64,000 nt of DNA from Oscillospiraceae bacterium (GTDB lineage: Bacteria; Bacillota; Clostridia; Oscillospirales; Ruminococcaceae). Numbering within the stretch: the stretch's first letter is position 1; each line of letters opens with the position of its first letter. The position numbers were made by a program, and so were the translations under genes. The DNA is taken from positions 1 to 64,000 of the forward strand of contig SVOZ01000003.1 in NCBI GenBank assembly GCA_015066115.1, in the 5' to 3' direction. Below the pieces are notes generated by a model that saw nothing but the letters and a program-made list of their open reading frames with translations, searched no databases and was not told where the DNA came from. This document shows positions 7,516-18,300 of this stretch, piece by piece.

Positions 7516-8505
7516 ATGGCTGAATATACCAATCTTATCTGTCCCGTCTGCGAGCAGAAGTTTTCGCCTGATGATGATATAGTTGTCTGCCCTGTTTGCG
7601 GAACGCCTCATCACAGAGAATGCTATGCAAAACTTGGCCAATGTGCGAATTTTAGTTGGCATAGTGAAAACAAAAGCTACGATGCCGATGAGGAACGCAA
7701 AAAGCTCTGTATGCAAAATGAGCAGACTGAGGAAAATGGGCAGGAGAAAAGTGATGCCGTTACCTGCTCAAGATGCGGCCAGCAAAATGATGCTCAGGCA
7801 ATCTTTTGCAACAGATGCGGAGCGCCCGTCTCTCAGGGCTTTGCTTCGGGTGAGGACAATCCCTTTTCGCAGAGAGGATTTGGCGCCGCGCCCTTTAATC
7901 CGTTTGCATCTCTTGAAAGCGACGAGAAAATTGACGGAGTTGAAACATGGAAATACACCGCAGTCGTTAAAGAAAATGCGTTCAGATTTGTTCCTCAGTT
8001 TAAAATGATGTTTAAAAGAAACCGAAAAACCAGCTTTAACTTTGCCGCCTTTATGTTTTCGCCCTTTTATTTCTTTTACAGAAAGATGTATGGCATAGGC
8101 GCTGTTTTGGGAGTTCTTTTCCTTATATTAAATATCCCGACATTCGTTCTCAACTTTACAAATGAAGCCCTCAGCGAGATCGTGGGAGCAACTGTAAGCA
8201 CAGGAATAAGCCTCACCGCCGCGCAGATCAAATTTTGGGGATATGCCTATTATTTTTCCAGCATTGGTATAACAGCCTTGAGGTTTTTAAGCGGAATTTT
8301 TGCAAACTGGTTTTACTTTAAAAAATGCAAAAAAACGGTCGCCGAAATTTCTCAGACCACTCAAAGCCGCGAGGAGTTTGCAGAGGCGGCGCATAAAAGG
8401 GGCGGAGTTAACCGAGTAGTTGTTATCGCTTTAATTCTCGCTTGCTTTTTTGTAATTTGGAGCGCATTGTTTGTTATTATGGATCCTTCGTTTATAGGTC
8501 TATAG
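7516..8505 (+). CDS. RING-like/zinc-ribbon membrane protein (DUF2628-like)
   Basis: A 329-residue protein of unknown role. The N-terminus is a prokaryotic RING-like zinc module (CPVC at 9-12, CPVCGTPHHRECY near 31-43). A second zinc ribbon follows (CSRCGQ and CNRCG, near 84-103). The C-terminal half carries about three membrane helices (around 170-200, 235-265 and 300-322) with a YFFYRKMYGIG turn, as in DUF2628 proteins. The soluble zinc modules could bind a protein partner. Start ATG has GGAGGTC. It has its own promoter and terminator. Confidence 0.7.
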   Translation: MAEYTNLICPVCEQKFSPDDDIVVCPVCGTPHHRECYAKLGQCANFSWHSENKSYDADEERKKLCMQNEQTEENGQEKSDAVTCSRCGQQNDAQAIFCNRCGAPVSQGFASGEDNPFSQRGFGAAPFNPFASLESDEKIDGVETWKYTAVVKENAFRFVPQFKMMFKRNRKTSFNFAAFMFSPFYFFYRKMYGIGAVLGVLFLILNIPTFVLNFTNEALSEIVGATVSTGISLTAAQIKFWGYAYYFSSIGITALRFLSGIFANWFYFKKCKKTVAEISQTTQSREEFAEAAHKRGGVNRVVVIALILACFFVIWSALFVIMDPSFIGL

Positions 8506-8568
8506 GTAAAAATGCAGGATTTTTTAAATCAAAATTCATTTTAAACACAAATTGACTTAAAATTGCAC

Positions 8569-8607
8569 AAAAAATGCAGTATGTGCTTGTACATATTGCA
8601 TTTTTTT
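8569..8607 (+). terminator. terminator of zinc-ribbon gene
   Basis: Hairpin with a 16-bp stem (AAAAAATGCAGTATGT against ACATATTGCATTTTTT, one G-U pair), a 6-nt loop and a T7 run. The hppA promoter begins 11 nt further on. Confidence 0.8.
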
Positions 8608-8617
8608 GTTTTTTGTA

Positions 8618-8646
8618 TTGACAGACGAATAATTTAATGATATAAA
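8618..8646 (+). promoter_or_regulatory. promoter of hppA
   Basis: Perfect TTGACA, a 17-bp spacer and TATAAA. The resulting leader of about 120 nt contains a 7-bp inverted repeat, TGCGTAC (8725-8731) and GTACGCA (8747-8753), enclosing a second TATAAT. That repeat could be an operator or a leader hairpin. Confidence 0.65.
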
Positions 8647-8773
8647 TTTATAAACGAAATATTTTTTTAACAAAAAGAAAAAAATTTTCATTTTTTGTCT
8701 AAAAATATTTTAATAAACCCGACCTGCGTACAAAAACTATAATTAAGTACGCAAAGCGAAAAGAGGAAACTTT

Positions 8774-10867
8774 ATGAAACTAAGTTTTGACACGGTTCTT
8801 GGAATTATAACCTTTATTTGTGCCGCAATAGGTCTTATTTATGCTATTGCTACAGCCAAAAAGGTTCTAAAATTTTCAGAGGGAACCGACAAAATGAAAA
8901 AAATCGCCTCGGCCATAAGAGAGGGCGCAAATGCCTATCTTAAAAGGCAGTACACAGTTGTTGCAATTTTCTTTGCGGCGATGTTTGCTTTGCTTAGCAT
9001 CATGGCGGCATTTGGGCTTCTGACATGGTTTGTGCCCTTTGCCTTTGTAACGGGCGGATTTTTCTCTGCGCTTTCAGGCTTTGTCGGAATGAAGATCGCA
9101 ACAGCATCAAATGCAAGAACTGCAAATGCCTGCCGCGAGGGATTAAACCGCGGCCTTAGAGTTGCTTTTTCTGCAGGCTCGGTTATGGGCTTTACGGTTG
9201 TAGGACTCGGACTTTTAGATATTTCCATTTGGTATCTGCTTCTTAAAAATGTATTTAATCTCGGCGCTTCCGAAATAACAGGTGCCATGCTCACCTTTGG
9301 TATGGGTGCTTCTTCAATGGCACTTTTTGCAAGAGTCGGCGGCGGAATATTCACAAAGGCGGCCGATGTCGGTGCCGACCTTGTCGGAAAGGTTGAGGCA
9401 GGAATTCCTGAGGATGACCCGCGCAACCCTGCCGTTATTGCTGACAATGTCGGCGATAACGTTGGTGATGTTGCAGGCATGGGTGCCGACCTTTATGAGT
9501 CCTATGTGAGCTCGGTTATCTCTGCGTCTGCGCTCGGCGTTGCCGCATTTGGCTCCTTTAAGGCAATGGCAGTTCCGATGCTTATGGCGGCGGTTGGAAT
9601 AATTGTTTCTATTTTAGGTACGTTTTTAGTTAGAACAGGTGAAAAAACCGAGCAAAAGCTTCTTTTAAAGGCACTAAGAAGAGGAACAAATTTTAGTGCT
9701 ATTCTTATGGCGGTTTGCGCATTTCCTCTTATTTGGTTTACCTTGGGCAAAGAAAATATCGGTTTTTACTTCTCGGTCCTTTCGGGACTTTTGGCCGGTG
9801 TTCTTATCGGTCTTTCAACAGAGTATTTTACTTCTGATAGTTATAAGCCTACCAAAAAGCTTTCCGAAACCTCTAAGACAGGCTCTGCGACTATCATTAT
9901 AGGCGGCCTTGGACTTGGAATGAAATCAACAGTAATTCCTATTGTTATAGTTTCGGTTTGTATTCTGTTAGCTTATGGTCTTGCAGGCGGCTTTACAAGC
10001 GCTGACCGCGGACTTTACGGAATTGCCCTTTCGGCAGTCGGAATGCTTTCAACCCTCGGAATAACTCTTGCAACCGACGCTTACGGTCCTGTTGCCGATA
10101 ATGCAGGCGGTATTGCACAGATGGCAGGCTTAGAGCCCGAGGTAAGAGAGAGAACAGATGCTCTCGACTCTCTCGGAAACACCACTGCCGCAACAGGTAA
10201 AGGCTTTGCAATCGGCTCCGCCGCGCTTACCGCACTTGCACTTATGGCTTCTTATATAGATAAAATAAAAGAGGTCGGCGGCGCAAATGTTAATCTCACA
10301 TTTGACCTTATGGATCCCAAGGTGCTTATAGGACTTCTTGTCGGCGCCTGCCTTCCCTTTGTTTTTGCCGCGCTCACAATGGAATCTGTCGGCAGAGCGG
10401 CACAGAGCATAGTTATTGAGGTTCGCCGTCAATTTAAGGAAATTAAGGGAATTATGACAGGCGAAAAGGATCCCGATTATGCAAACTGTATAGACCTTTG
10501 CACAAAGGCTTCGCTTAAAGAAATGATACTTCCCACAGTTGTAACAATCGGTGTTCCCGTTCTTTTAGGTGTTGTTCTCGGATATCAAGGAGTTGTTGGT
10601 ATGCTTGCAGGCGCGACCGCAACAGGCTTCCTTCTTGCAATCTATATGTCAAATTCGGGCGGCGCTTGGGACAATGCCAAAAAGCATATCGAGGCAGATA
10701 ACTTCGGCGGAAAAGGCGGCGATTGTCACAAGGCGGCTGTCGTTGGTGACACAGTAGGTGACCCGTTTAAAGATACAGCGGGCCCTGCGATCAATATCCT
10801 CATAAAGCTTATTTCAATAGTTTCGATAGTCTTTGCGGCTGTTGTTGTAAATTATCATATCTTGTAA
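8774..10867 (+). CDS. hppA: membrane-bound K+-dependent ion-pumping pyrophosphatase
   Basis: Hydrolyses cytoplasmic pyrophosphate and pumps Na+ and/or H+ across the cell membrane. The 697-residue protein has about 16 hydrophobic segments. The pyrophosphate-site signature DNVGDNVGD is at 224-232, and further Asp/Lys motifs occur at DNAGG and near the C-terminus ([15 protein letters not shown]). The [10 protein letters not shown] segment carries Ala at 472-473 where K+-independent enzymes have Lys, so this is the K+-dependent subclass, which in Clostridia is usually Na+-pumping (family knowledge). Ribosome site AGAGGAAA. It is followed directly by a hairpin that also carries the ribosome site of dacF. 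Confidence 0.95.
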   Translation: MKLSFDTVLGIITFICAAIGLIYAIATAKKVLKFSEGTDKMKKIASAIREGANAYLKRQYTVVAIFFAAMFALLSIMAAFGLLTWFVPFAFVTGGFFSALSGFVGMKIATASNARTANACREGLNRGLRVAFSAGSVMGFTVVGLGLLDISIWYLLLKNVFNLGASEITGAMLTFGMGASSMALFARVGGGIFTKAADVGADLVGKVEAGIPEDDPRNPAVIADNVGDNVGDVAGMGADLYESYVSSVISASALGVAAFGSFKAMAVPMLMAAVGIIVSILGTFLVRTGEKTEQKLLLKALRRGTNFSAILMAVCAFPLIWFTLGKENIGFYFSVLSGLLAGVLIGLSTEYFTSDSYKPTKKLSETSKTGSATIIIGGLGLGMKSTVIPIVIVSVCILLAYGLAGGFTSADRGLYGIALSAVGMLSTLGITLATDAYGPVADNAGGIAQMAGLEPEVRERTDALDSLGNTTAATGKGFAIGSAALTALALMASYIDKIKEVGGANVNLTFDLMDPKVLIGLLVGACLPFVFAALTMESVGRAAQSIVIEVRRQFKEIKGIMTGEKDPDYANCIDLCTKASLKEMILPTVVTIGVPVLLGVVLGYQGVVGMLAGATATGFLLAIYMSNSGGAWDNAKKHIEADNFGGKGGDCHKAAVVGDTVGDPFKDTAGPAINILIKLISIVSIVFAAVVVNYHIL

Positions 10868-10882
10868 AAGAATTAAATTAAG

Positions 10883-10925
10883 CCTCCTAACATATAGTTT
10901 AGTACTGTATGTTAGGAGGTTTTTT
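10883..10925 (+). terminator. hppA terminator whose 3' arm is the dacF ribosome site
   Basis: CCTCCTAACATA (10883-10894) pairs with TATGTTAGGAGG (10908-10919), followed by T6 and then the ATG of dacF at 10926. The AGGAGG at 10914-10919 sits exactly 6 nt from that ATG. The stem is therefore both a classic terminator for hppA and a sequestering stem for the dacF Shine-Dalgarno sequence in read-through RNA. Confidence 0.8.
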
Positions 10926-12128
10926 ATGTTTAAGAAAATCATCTGTTTTGCAATGTGCCTTTGCCTCTTTGTGGGCGCAGGAACTGTGAGCTTTGCAAAT
11001 GAAACACTTTCGGTGTCCGATTATGTAACGGCGCCTTCCTGGGCAGAGGATGTAACAGCCGCCGATGCATCTTCGCTAAATCTCGGCGGAAAATCAATAA
11101 TTCTTGTTGAAGAAAGCACAGGCAAGGTGCTTTATGAGCGCGATGCCGATATTAAGATGCCGCCCGCCTCAATCACCAAGATCATGACACTCCTGCTTAC
11201 AATGGAGGCGCTCGAAAGGGGAGACTTTTCTCTTGACACAGTTGTTACCTGCTCGGCACATGCGGCCTCGATGGGCGGTGCACAGATATGGCTTGAGGAA
11301 GGGGAGAGAATGAGCATTGACGACCTTTTAAAAGCGGTCTGTATAAAATCGGCAAACGATGCGGCGGTGCTTCTCTCTGAGGTTGTGGGCGGAAGCGAGG
11401 AGGGCTTTGTTGTTATGATGAACGAGAGGGCAAAAGAGCTCAAAATGCAAAACACCACCTTTAAAAATGCATCGGGACTTGATGCCGACGGCCATCTTTC
11501 AACGGCGCGGGATATTGCGATTATGTCAAGAGCGCTGATGAGGCACGACAAGATTTTTGAGTACACTAAGATATGGATGGACACCCTGCGCGACGGCCAG
11601 ACCGAGCTTGTAAACACAAATAAACTGATAAGGTTTTATAAAGGCGCAACAGGTCTTAAAACGGGCACTACCGACGGAGCGGGAAGCTGTCTTTCTGCAA
11701 CGGCTGAGCGTGAGGGACTGTCGCTTATCGGGGTCGTAATGGGTTATCCCGACAGCAAAACAAGAAATGCCGCCGCAAGCAAGCTCTTAAATTTCGGCTT
11801 TGCAAATTACAAGATCGTGACGCCTAAAAAAAGCGAGGAAATTCCGGATACTATTGAGGTAAAAAAGGGACTTAGTGAAAGAGTAAAGCTTGAGACAGAA
11901 AAAATCCCGTCGGTTCTTTGTGAAAAAACCGCCGAGGGTAAAATAACACAAAAGGTGACACTTTCAGAAAGGCTTGAGGCGCCTGTTGTAAAGGGTCAGA
12001 GTGTTGGAAAAGCGGAAATTTATGTTGACGGAAAGCCTTACTCGTCCTATGAAATAATGGCGGCTGAGGATTGTAAAAAAATGTCGTTTTTGCATGCTTT
12101 TATAAGAATTTTAAGTGCAGTTTTCTAA
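10926..12128 (+). CDS. dacF: D-alanyl-D-alanine carboxypeptidase (DacF-like, S11)
   Basis: Low-molecular-weight penicillin-binding protein that trims the terminal D-Ala from peptidoglycan stem peptides outside the cell. A signal peptide (about 1-24, ending SFA) precedes the S11 domain with catalytic SITK at 82-85, SAN at 142-144 and KTG at 245-247. A beta-rich C-terminal domain (about 300-380) ends in a hydrophobic or amphipathic anchor. Length 400 is typical of the DacF/PBP5 group. Its only ribosome site lies within the preceding terminator hairpin, so expression may depend on read-through or on a start inside the hppA end. Confidence 0.92.
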   Translation: MFKKIICFAMCLCLFVGAGTVSFANETLSVSDYVTAPSWAEDVTAADASSLNLGGKSIILVEESTGKVLYERDADIKMPPASITKIMTLLLTMEALERGDFSLDTVVTCSAHAASMGGAQIWLEEGERMSIDDLLKAVCIKSANDAAVLLSEVVGGSEEGFVVMMNERAKELKMQNTTFKNASGLDADGHLSTARDIAIMSRALMRHDKIFEYTKIWMDTLRDGQTELVNTNKLIRFYKGATGLKTGTTDGAGSCLSATAEREGLSLIGVVMGYPDSKTRNAAASKLLNFGFANYKIVTPKKSEEIPDTIEVKKGLSERVKLETEKIPSVLCEKTAEGKITQKVTLSERLEAPVVKGQSVGKAEIYVDGKPYSSYEIMAAEDCKKMSFLHAFIRILSAVF

Positions 12129-12175
12129 TTTTAACAAAAAAATGAAAATATTTTAATTTTGTTTATATGTTTGTC

Positions 12176-12204
12176 TTGAAAAATTCGCATTAGTGTAGTA
12201 AAAT
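12176..12204 (+). promoter_or_regulatory. promoter of pgi
   Basis: TTGAAA, a 17-bp spacer and TAAAAT, 37 bp upstream of the pgi start. Confidence 0.65.
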
Positions 12205-12241
12205 AAAATAAAGAAATTACTTAGTTAGAGGGAATAGCACA

Positions 12242-13579
12242 ATGTCACTTAAACTTATCACCAAGTACGCCGAGGGTTTTGTAAATCCTCATGAGATCGA
12301 GGCTATAAAAACTCAGATCTCAGCAGCACACAAAACTGTTCATCAAAAATCAGGTCTGGGGTCTGACTTTTTAGGCTGGCTCGACCTTCCCGCAAATTAT
12401 GACAAAGAGGAATTTGCCAGAATTAAAAAAGCGGCAGAGAAGATCAAAAAGAATACCGAGGTCTTTATCGTTATCGGAATTGGCGGCTCCTATCTTGGAG
12501 CAAGAGCGGCAATTGAGTTTATCCGCTCTCCTATGTACAATCAGCTTAAGAAAGACACTCCCGATGTCTACTTTGCAGGCAACAGCATCAGCGCAGATTA
12601 TTTAAACGAGCTTCTTGACATCTGCGAGGGCAGAGATGTTTCTATAAACGTTATATCCAAGTCCGGCACCACCACAGAACCTGCGGTTGCTTTCCGTATC
12701 TTTAAAAAGCTTTTAGAGGATAAATATGGTAAAGAGGGCGCAAAAGAGCGTATTTTCTGCACCACCGATAAGGCCCGCGGAACCCTTAAGGAGCTTTCCG
12801 ACCGCGAAGGTTATGAAACCTTTGTTGTGCCCGATGATGTTGGCGGAAGATACTCTGTTTTAACTGCGGTAGGTCTTCTTCCTATGGCAGTTGCAGGAAT
12901 TGATCTTGACAGCGTTATGCGCGGCGCGCAGGATGCAAGCAAGGCGTTCTCTGAGGATGACTTTGAAAATAACGATTGCTACAAATACGCCGCTTACCGC
13001 AACATTCTTTACCGCAAGGGTAAGGCGATTGAGATAATGGTCAGCTACGAGCCGAGATTTGCCATGATGAATGAGTGGTATAAACAGCTTTATGGCGAGA
13101 GCGAGGGCAAGGATCAGAAGGGAATTTTCCCCGCATCAGTTATTTTCTCGACCGATCTTCACTCTATGGGCCAGTTCATTCAGGATGGAAGCAGAAACCT
13201 TTTTGAAACGGTTGTAAACATCAAAAAGCCTAACCGCGATATTGCCATCGAGGCGGATCCCGAAAACTTTGACGGTCTCAATTTCCTCGCAGGAAAAACA
13301 ATGTCACAGGTAAACGAAAAGGCATTTGAGGGAACAATTTTAGCGCACAACGAGGGCGGCGTTCCCAACCTTGTGCTTGAAATTCCCGAGGCAAATGAGT
13401 ATGAGTTCGGATATATGGTCTACTTCTTTGAGAAGGCCTGCGCAATTTCGGGATATACACTTGCTATAAATCCGTTTGACCAGCCGGGTGTTGAGGCTTA
13501 TAAAAAGAATATGTTTGCCCTTTTAGGCAAGCCCGGATATGAGGATAGACAGGCTGAGCTTTTAGAAAAGCTTAAATAA
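12242..13579 (+). CDS. pgi: glucose-6-phosphate isomerase
   Basis: Interconverts glucose-6-phosphate and fructose-6-phosphate in glycolysis. The 445-residue cytoplasmic protein is the short bacterial form. It has the sugar-phosphate-binding [17 protein letters not shown] near 78-94, [11 protein letters not shown] near 138-148 and the C-terminal [16 protein letters not shown]. Start ATG at 12242; the upstream site is weak (AGAGGGAATAGCACA). The codon choice of well-expressed genes in this window is followed. A small hairpin (CCCTC/GAGGG, 13591-13606) separates it from the next gene, which may be co-transcribed. Confidence 0.97.
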   Translation: MSLKLITKYAEGFVNPHEIEAIKTQISAAHKTVHQKSGLGSDFLGWLDLPANYDKEEFARIKKAAEKIKKNTEVFIVIGIGGSYLGARAAIEFIRSPMYNQLKKDTPDVYFAGNSISADYLNELLDICEGRDVSINVISKSGTTTEPAVAFRIFKKLLEDKYGKEGAKERIFCTTDKARGTLKELSDREGYETFVVPDDVGGRYSVLTAVGLLPMAVAGIDLDSVMRGAQDASKAFSEDDFENNDCYKYAAYRNILYRKGKAIEIMVSYEPRFAMMNEWYKQLYGESEGKDQKGIFPASVIFSTDLHSMGQFIQDGSRNLFETVVNIKKPNRDIAIEADPENFDGLNFLAGKTMSQVNEKAFEGTILAHNEGGVPNLVLEIPEANEYEFGYMVYFFEKACAISGYTLAINPFDQPGVEAYKKNMFALLGKPGYEDRQAELLEKLK

Positions 13580-13637
13580 TGTAATATACCCTCTTTGTGA
13601 GGGGGTTAAAATAAAATAAGCAGGAGGACGAAACAAC

Positions 13638-14051
13638 ATGATCAAACTTATTATCGGAAACAAAGGAACCGGAAAAACTAAAAAATTAATTGAGCTGGTT
13701 CACGATGCTGTTAAGGACTCAAAGGGAAATGTTATCTGCGTTGAAAAGGGCGCAACCTTGACCTATGACATCAAGCCTCAGGTCAGACTTATTGATTCTG
13801 AAGCCTATGACATAAACGGTTATGATATGTGCTATGCATTCCTTGCAGGACTTTTTGCAGGAAATTATGATATTACCGAAGTGTTCGTTGATTCAATTCT
13901 TAAGATCGGCGGAAGAGACCTTGAGGCTCTCGGAGCATTCTTTGACAAACTTGATAAAATTTCTGCTGACGTTGAGCTTGTTTTCACAGTTTCAGCCGAT
14001 GCCGATGAGCTTCCCGCAAGCGTTGCAAAATATCAGGCAATCGCTCACTAA
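13638..14051 (+). CDS. small P-loop protein of unknown function
   Basis: A 137-residue protein beginning with a Walker A motif GNKGTGKTK at residues 7-15 and an acidic strand FVDSILK near 89-95 that could serve as Walker B. Homologues are common in Clostridia as hypothetical or ATPase-like proteins (recollection). No partner domain is present. It has a strong AGGAGGAC site and follows pgi by 58 nt, ending at a strong terminator. The fold suggests nucleotide binding; no role can be assigned. Confidence 0.7.
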   Translation: MIKLIIGNKGTGKTKKLIELVHDAVKDSKGNVICVEKGATLTYDIKPQVRLIDSEAYDINGYDMCYAFLAGLFAGNYDITEVFVDSILKIGGRDLEALGAFFDKLDKISADVELVFTVSADADELPASVAKYQAIAH

Positions 14052-14060
14052 TTAAAAAAC

Positions 14061-14089
14061 GCTCCCGACTTTTAGTCGGGAGCTTTTTT
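14061..14089 (+). terminator. strong terminator
   Basis: 10-bp perfect stem GCTCCCGACT/AGTCGGGAGC, 3-nt loop, T6 run. It closes the pgi/P-loop unit. Confidence 0.9.
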
Positions 14090-14108
14090 GTTTGGGATTT
14101 GCTTGCGT

Positions 14109-15062
14109 TTATATATCAGCTTTTTCGCAAAAAGCAAAAAGGTTTTGTATTGCCTCGCTGTAACGGGCGTTGTCTATAACATAGCTAAGTCCGTGCTCGG
14201 CATCCTTTGCAAGAACCAGATATTTCTCGCAGTTGCAGGCGTCGTATGCCGCCTGGGTCATTTTATAGGGAACAAGGCTGTCACCCGTGCCGTGTGCAAA
14301 AAGAATGGGACGGGTGTTTTTTAACATTGCAGCGGGTGTGCTTGCCTCTTTGAGCGAAAATGAGGCAAAAATCTTGCAATAAAGATCAATGCTCGAAAGA
14401 AGCAGCCTCGGGGTTCTGTTAAAGGTTTTTTGTGCAAGACTTTCTATTATTTCGTATGGTGAGGTAAATGAGCAGTCGGCAATGATTCCGCGAACATTAC
14501 GGGGAAGATCAAGTCCGCTTGCAAGAAGCACCGAGGTGCCACCCATTGAAACCCCGTCAAAATAAACGGGATGGTCTTCTCCGAGGGCTTCTAAAAGCCA
14601 CTCGGCCCAGGCTTTACAGTCTTTTGCTTCGTGAACTCCGAAGGTGATGAATTTTCCTTCGCTTTTTCCGTGTGCCCTTTGGTCTATCATAAGCAGATTT
14701 CCGTGCTTTAAAAGCGGCTCAACTGCGATTGAAAAATCATGTGAAGGGTCTGAGTGGTATCCGTGAACGCAGATTATAGTACGCTCGGGGTTTTCGCCGC
14801 TTAGATAAAGGGCGTGGAGATCAAGGCCGTCAAAGCTTTGAATGCTGACCTCCTGCTTTTTGCAGTTTTCGATTTTTTGCCTGCCTTTTTCGATTTGCTC
14901 CTTGTATGGCGAAAGGGAGTTTGCAGAGCCTTCGGAAATTATTTTTGAAACGAGTTTTCCGTTTCTTGCGCAGGCAATTTTAAAGAAAATTCCGCCCAAA
15001 ACAAGCAAAATTATTACAAAAAAGAGCAACACGGCAAAGAGCAGTACTAAAAAAGTTTCCAT
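14109..15062 (-). CDS. membrane-anchored alpha/beta hydrolase
   Basis: A 317-residue serine hydrolase with one N-terminal membrane helix (about 3-27) and an alpha/beta-hydrolase domain. HGYHSD near 98-103 forms the oxyanion region and GVSMGG near 167-172 carries the nucleophile Ser. HGTGDSLVP near 253-261 supplies the Asp and DAEHG near 285-289 the His. This arrangement matches the YqkD/BAAT-like hydrolases of Firmicutes with unknown ester or amide substrates. Start ATG follows GGAG. It converges on the terminator of the previous unit and appears monocistronic. Confidence 0.8.
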   Translation of the reverse strand: METFLVLLFAVLLFFVIILLVLGGIFFKIACARNGKLVSKIISEGSANSLSPYKEQIEKGRQKIENCKKQEVSIQSFDGLDLHALYLSGENPERTIICVHGYHSDPSHDFSIAVEPLLKHGNLLMIDQRAHGKSEGKFITFGVHEAKDCKAWAEWLLEALGEDHPVYFDGVSMGGTSVLLASGLDLPRNVRGIIADCSFTSPYEIIESLAQKTFNRTPRLLLSSIDLYCKIFASFSLKEASTPAAMLKNTRPILFAHGTGDSLVPYKMTQAAYDACNCEKYLVLAKDAEHGLSYVIDNARYSEAIQNLFAFCEKADI

Positions 15063-15231
15063 AAAAACATCTCCGTTTGAATTTACATTTTAATATTAGC
15101 AAAAACACCAAAAAAATTCAACAAAACATACCTTTTATTTAAAAAAAATTAATTTTTCAAAAATAAAAAAACAAAACTTCCAAAAATTGAGAAATTTTTC
15201 ACAAAAACCCAAAAAAGTAAGAAAAAAACTA

Positions 15232-15260
15232 TTTACTTTTCTAATTAAAAATGGTATCAT
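15232..15260 (+). promoter_or_regulatory. promoter of PFOR gene
   Basis: TTTACT, a 17-bp spacer and TATCAT preceded by TGG. The leader of about 75 nt contains a nested hairpin: GGTG/CACC around GCGCC/GGCGC (15266-15303). Confidence 0.5.
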
Positions 15261-15342
15261 ATCAGGTGGAGTAATGCGCCCGAATGAAGCGCGGCGCAAC
15301 ACCGATTTTCTATTGTTTTATTTAATCTAAGGAGGATATAAA

Positions 15343-18300
15343 ATGGCAAGAAAAATGAAAACCATGGACGGTAACAATGCTGCTGCTCACGTTTCCTATG
15401 CATTTACCGAAGTAGCCGGCATTTACCCCATCACCCCGTCCAGCCCGATGGCTGACTATGTTGACCAGTGGTCTGCAGCCGGCCTCAAGAACATTTTCGG
15501 AACAACCGTTAAGGTTTCCGAGATGCAGTCCGAAGCAGGCGCCGCAGGAACTGTTCACGGTTCGCTCAACGCAGGTGCTCTCACCACAACCTACACAGCT
15601 TCACAGGGTCTTCTTCTCATGATCCCCAATATGTACAAGATCGCAGGTGAACTTTTGCCCGCAGTTTTCCACGTGTCCGCACGTTGCGTAGCAAGCCACG
15701 CTCTTAACATTTTCGGTGACCATTCAGACGTTTATGCCTGCCGTCAGACAGGTTTCGCAATGCTCGCTGAAACCAACACCCAGGAAGTTATGGACCTCGG
15801 TGCAGTTGCTCACCTTGCAGCAATCAAGAGCCGCGTTCCTTTCTTAAACTTCTTTGACGGATTCCGTACCTCCCACGAATTACAGAAGATCGAAGTTTGG
15901 GATTTTGATGACCTTAAAGAAATGGTTGATATGGATGCTGTTGAAGCATTCAGAAAACGAGCACTCAACCCTGAGCGCCCTGTAATGCGCGGCTCGCACG
16001 AGAACGGAGACATCTTTTTCCAGCATCGTGAGGCTTGCAATAAGTATTATGATGCAGTTCCCTCAATCGTTGAAGAGTATATGGACAAGGTCAATGCCAA
16101 GCTCGGCACCGACTATAAGCTCTTTAACTACTATGGTGCTCCCGATGCAGAGCGTGTAATTATCGCTATGGGTTCTATCTGCGACGTTGCAGAAGAGGTT
16201 ATCGATTATATGAATGCCGCAGGCGAGAAGGTTGGTCTTGTTAAGGTAAGACTTTATCGTCCTTTCTCTGCAGAAAAGCTTGTTGAGGCGATTCCTGCAA
16301 CTGCAAAGAAAATCGCAGTTCTCGACAGAACTAAGGAACCCGGTGCACTTGGTGAACCTCTTTATATGGATGTTGTTACCGCTTGTGCTACAATGGGCAA
16401 ATCCTATCAGATAATCGGCGGCCGTTACGGTCTCGGTTCTAAAGATACACCTCCTTCAAGCATCTTCGCAGTTTATGAAGAGCTTAAGAAGGATGCTCCT
16501 AAAGCTCAGTTTACCCTCGGTATCGTTGACGATGTTACAGGCCTTTCTCTCGAAGAGAAACCCTCTCCCAACACCGCAGCAGCAGGTACCATCGAGTGTA
16601 AATTCTGGGGTCTCGGCGGCGACGGAACCGTTGGCGCTAACAAAGACTCTATCAAGATCATTGGTGACCACACTGATAAATATGTTCAGGCATACTTCCA
16701 GTATGACTCTAAAAAGACCGGCGGTATCACCATCAGCCACTTAAGATTTGGTGATAAGCCCATCAAGAGCCCCTACTACATCAACAAGGCAGACTTTGTT
16801 GCTTGCCACAACCCCTCTTATGTTATCAAAGGATATAAGATGGTTAACGATGTTAAGCCCGGCGGTGTATTCTTAATTAACTGCCAGTGGTCTGCAGAGG
16901 AGCTTGACAAGCATATGCCCGCAGAGGCAAAGCGCTACATTGCTAATAACAATGTTCAGCTCTACACCGTTAACGCTATCGACATCGCCGCAGAGATCGG
17001 TCTTGGTAAACGTACCAACACTGTTTTACAGTCTGCATTCTTCTCACTTTCAAAGGTTCTTCCTGCTGAGGAAGCAATCGGATATATGAAAGAAAAAGCC
17101 CAGAAGTTTATGAAGAAGGGCAAAGAGATCGTTGAGATGAACGAGAAGGCAATCGACGCCGGTGCTACAGCTTACGTTAAGATCGACGTTCCTGCCGCTT
17201 GGGCAAATGCTGCTGACGATGTAGCACCTGTCGCTTCTGAGGGAAGAGAAAAGACAGTTAAGATGGTAGACTCCATCATGAAGCCTGTTGCTCTTATGAA
17301 TGGCGACAGTCTCCCCGTTTCCGCATTTATGGATCACGCTGACGGTACCTTTGAGCACGGTGCTGCTGCTTACGAGAAGCGCGCAGTTGCTGTTATGGTT
17401 CCTGAGTGGGATGCAACCACTTGTGCAAAATGTAACAAGTGCTCCTTCGTTTGCCCCCACGCTACAATCCGTCCCTTCGCTCTTAATGCTGACGAGGTTG
17501 CCGCTGCTCCTGCAAATATGAAGAAGGCTCCCAAGCCTATCGTTAAGACTGAATATACATACACCTTGGCTGTTTCGCCTATGGATTGTATGGGATGCGG
17601 AGTTTGCGTAGGCGTTTGTCCCACAAACTCGCTTAAAATGGTTCCTCGTGAATCACAAGAGGCTGAGCAGGCAGTATTTGATTACTGCGTAGAGAAGGTA
17701 ACCGAGAAGGCAGAGACCACTGCTAATATCAACGCTGTAAGCAGCCAGTATAAGCAGCCCCTCTTAGAATTCTCCGGCTCCTGCGCAGGCTGTGCTGAAA
17801 CTGCTTATGCACGTCTTATCACCCAGCTTTATGGTGACAGAATGTACATCTCCAATGCAACCGGTTGTTCGTCCATCTGGGGCGGTCCCGCTGCAACCTC
17901 TCCCTACACTGTAAACAAGAAGGGACAGGGTCCTGCTTGGGCTAACTCGCTCTTTGAGGACAACGCCGAGCACGGATATGGTATGTACTTAGGTCAGAAG
18001 GCTGTTCGCGAAGGCTTAATTGCTGACGTTAAGGAAATGGCCGCTTCCGATAAGGCTTCTGATGAGTTTAAGGCAGCCGCCAATGAATATCTCGAAACCG
18101 TTAACGACGGTGCAAAGAACGCAAAGGCAACCGACGCCCTCATTGCAGAGCTTGAAAAGGCAGCTGCACAGGGTTGTCCCACCGCTCCTGCTGTTCTTGA
18201 GAAGAAGGAATTCCTCTCCAAGAAGTCCGTTTGGATCTTCGGTGGCGACGGTTGGGCTTATGACATCGGCTTCGGCGGTGTTGACCACGTTCTTGCTTCC

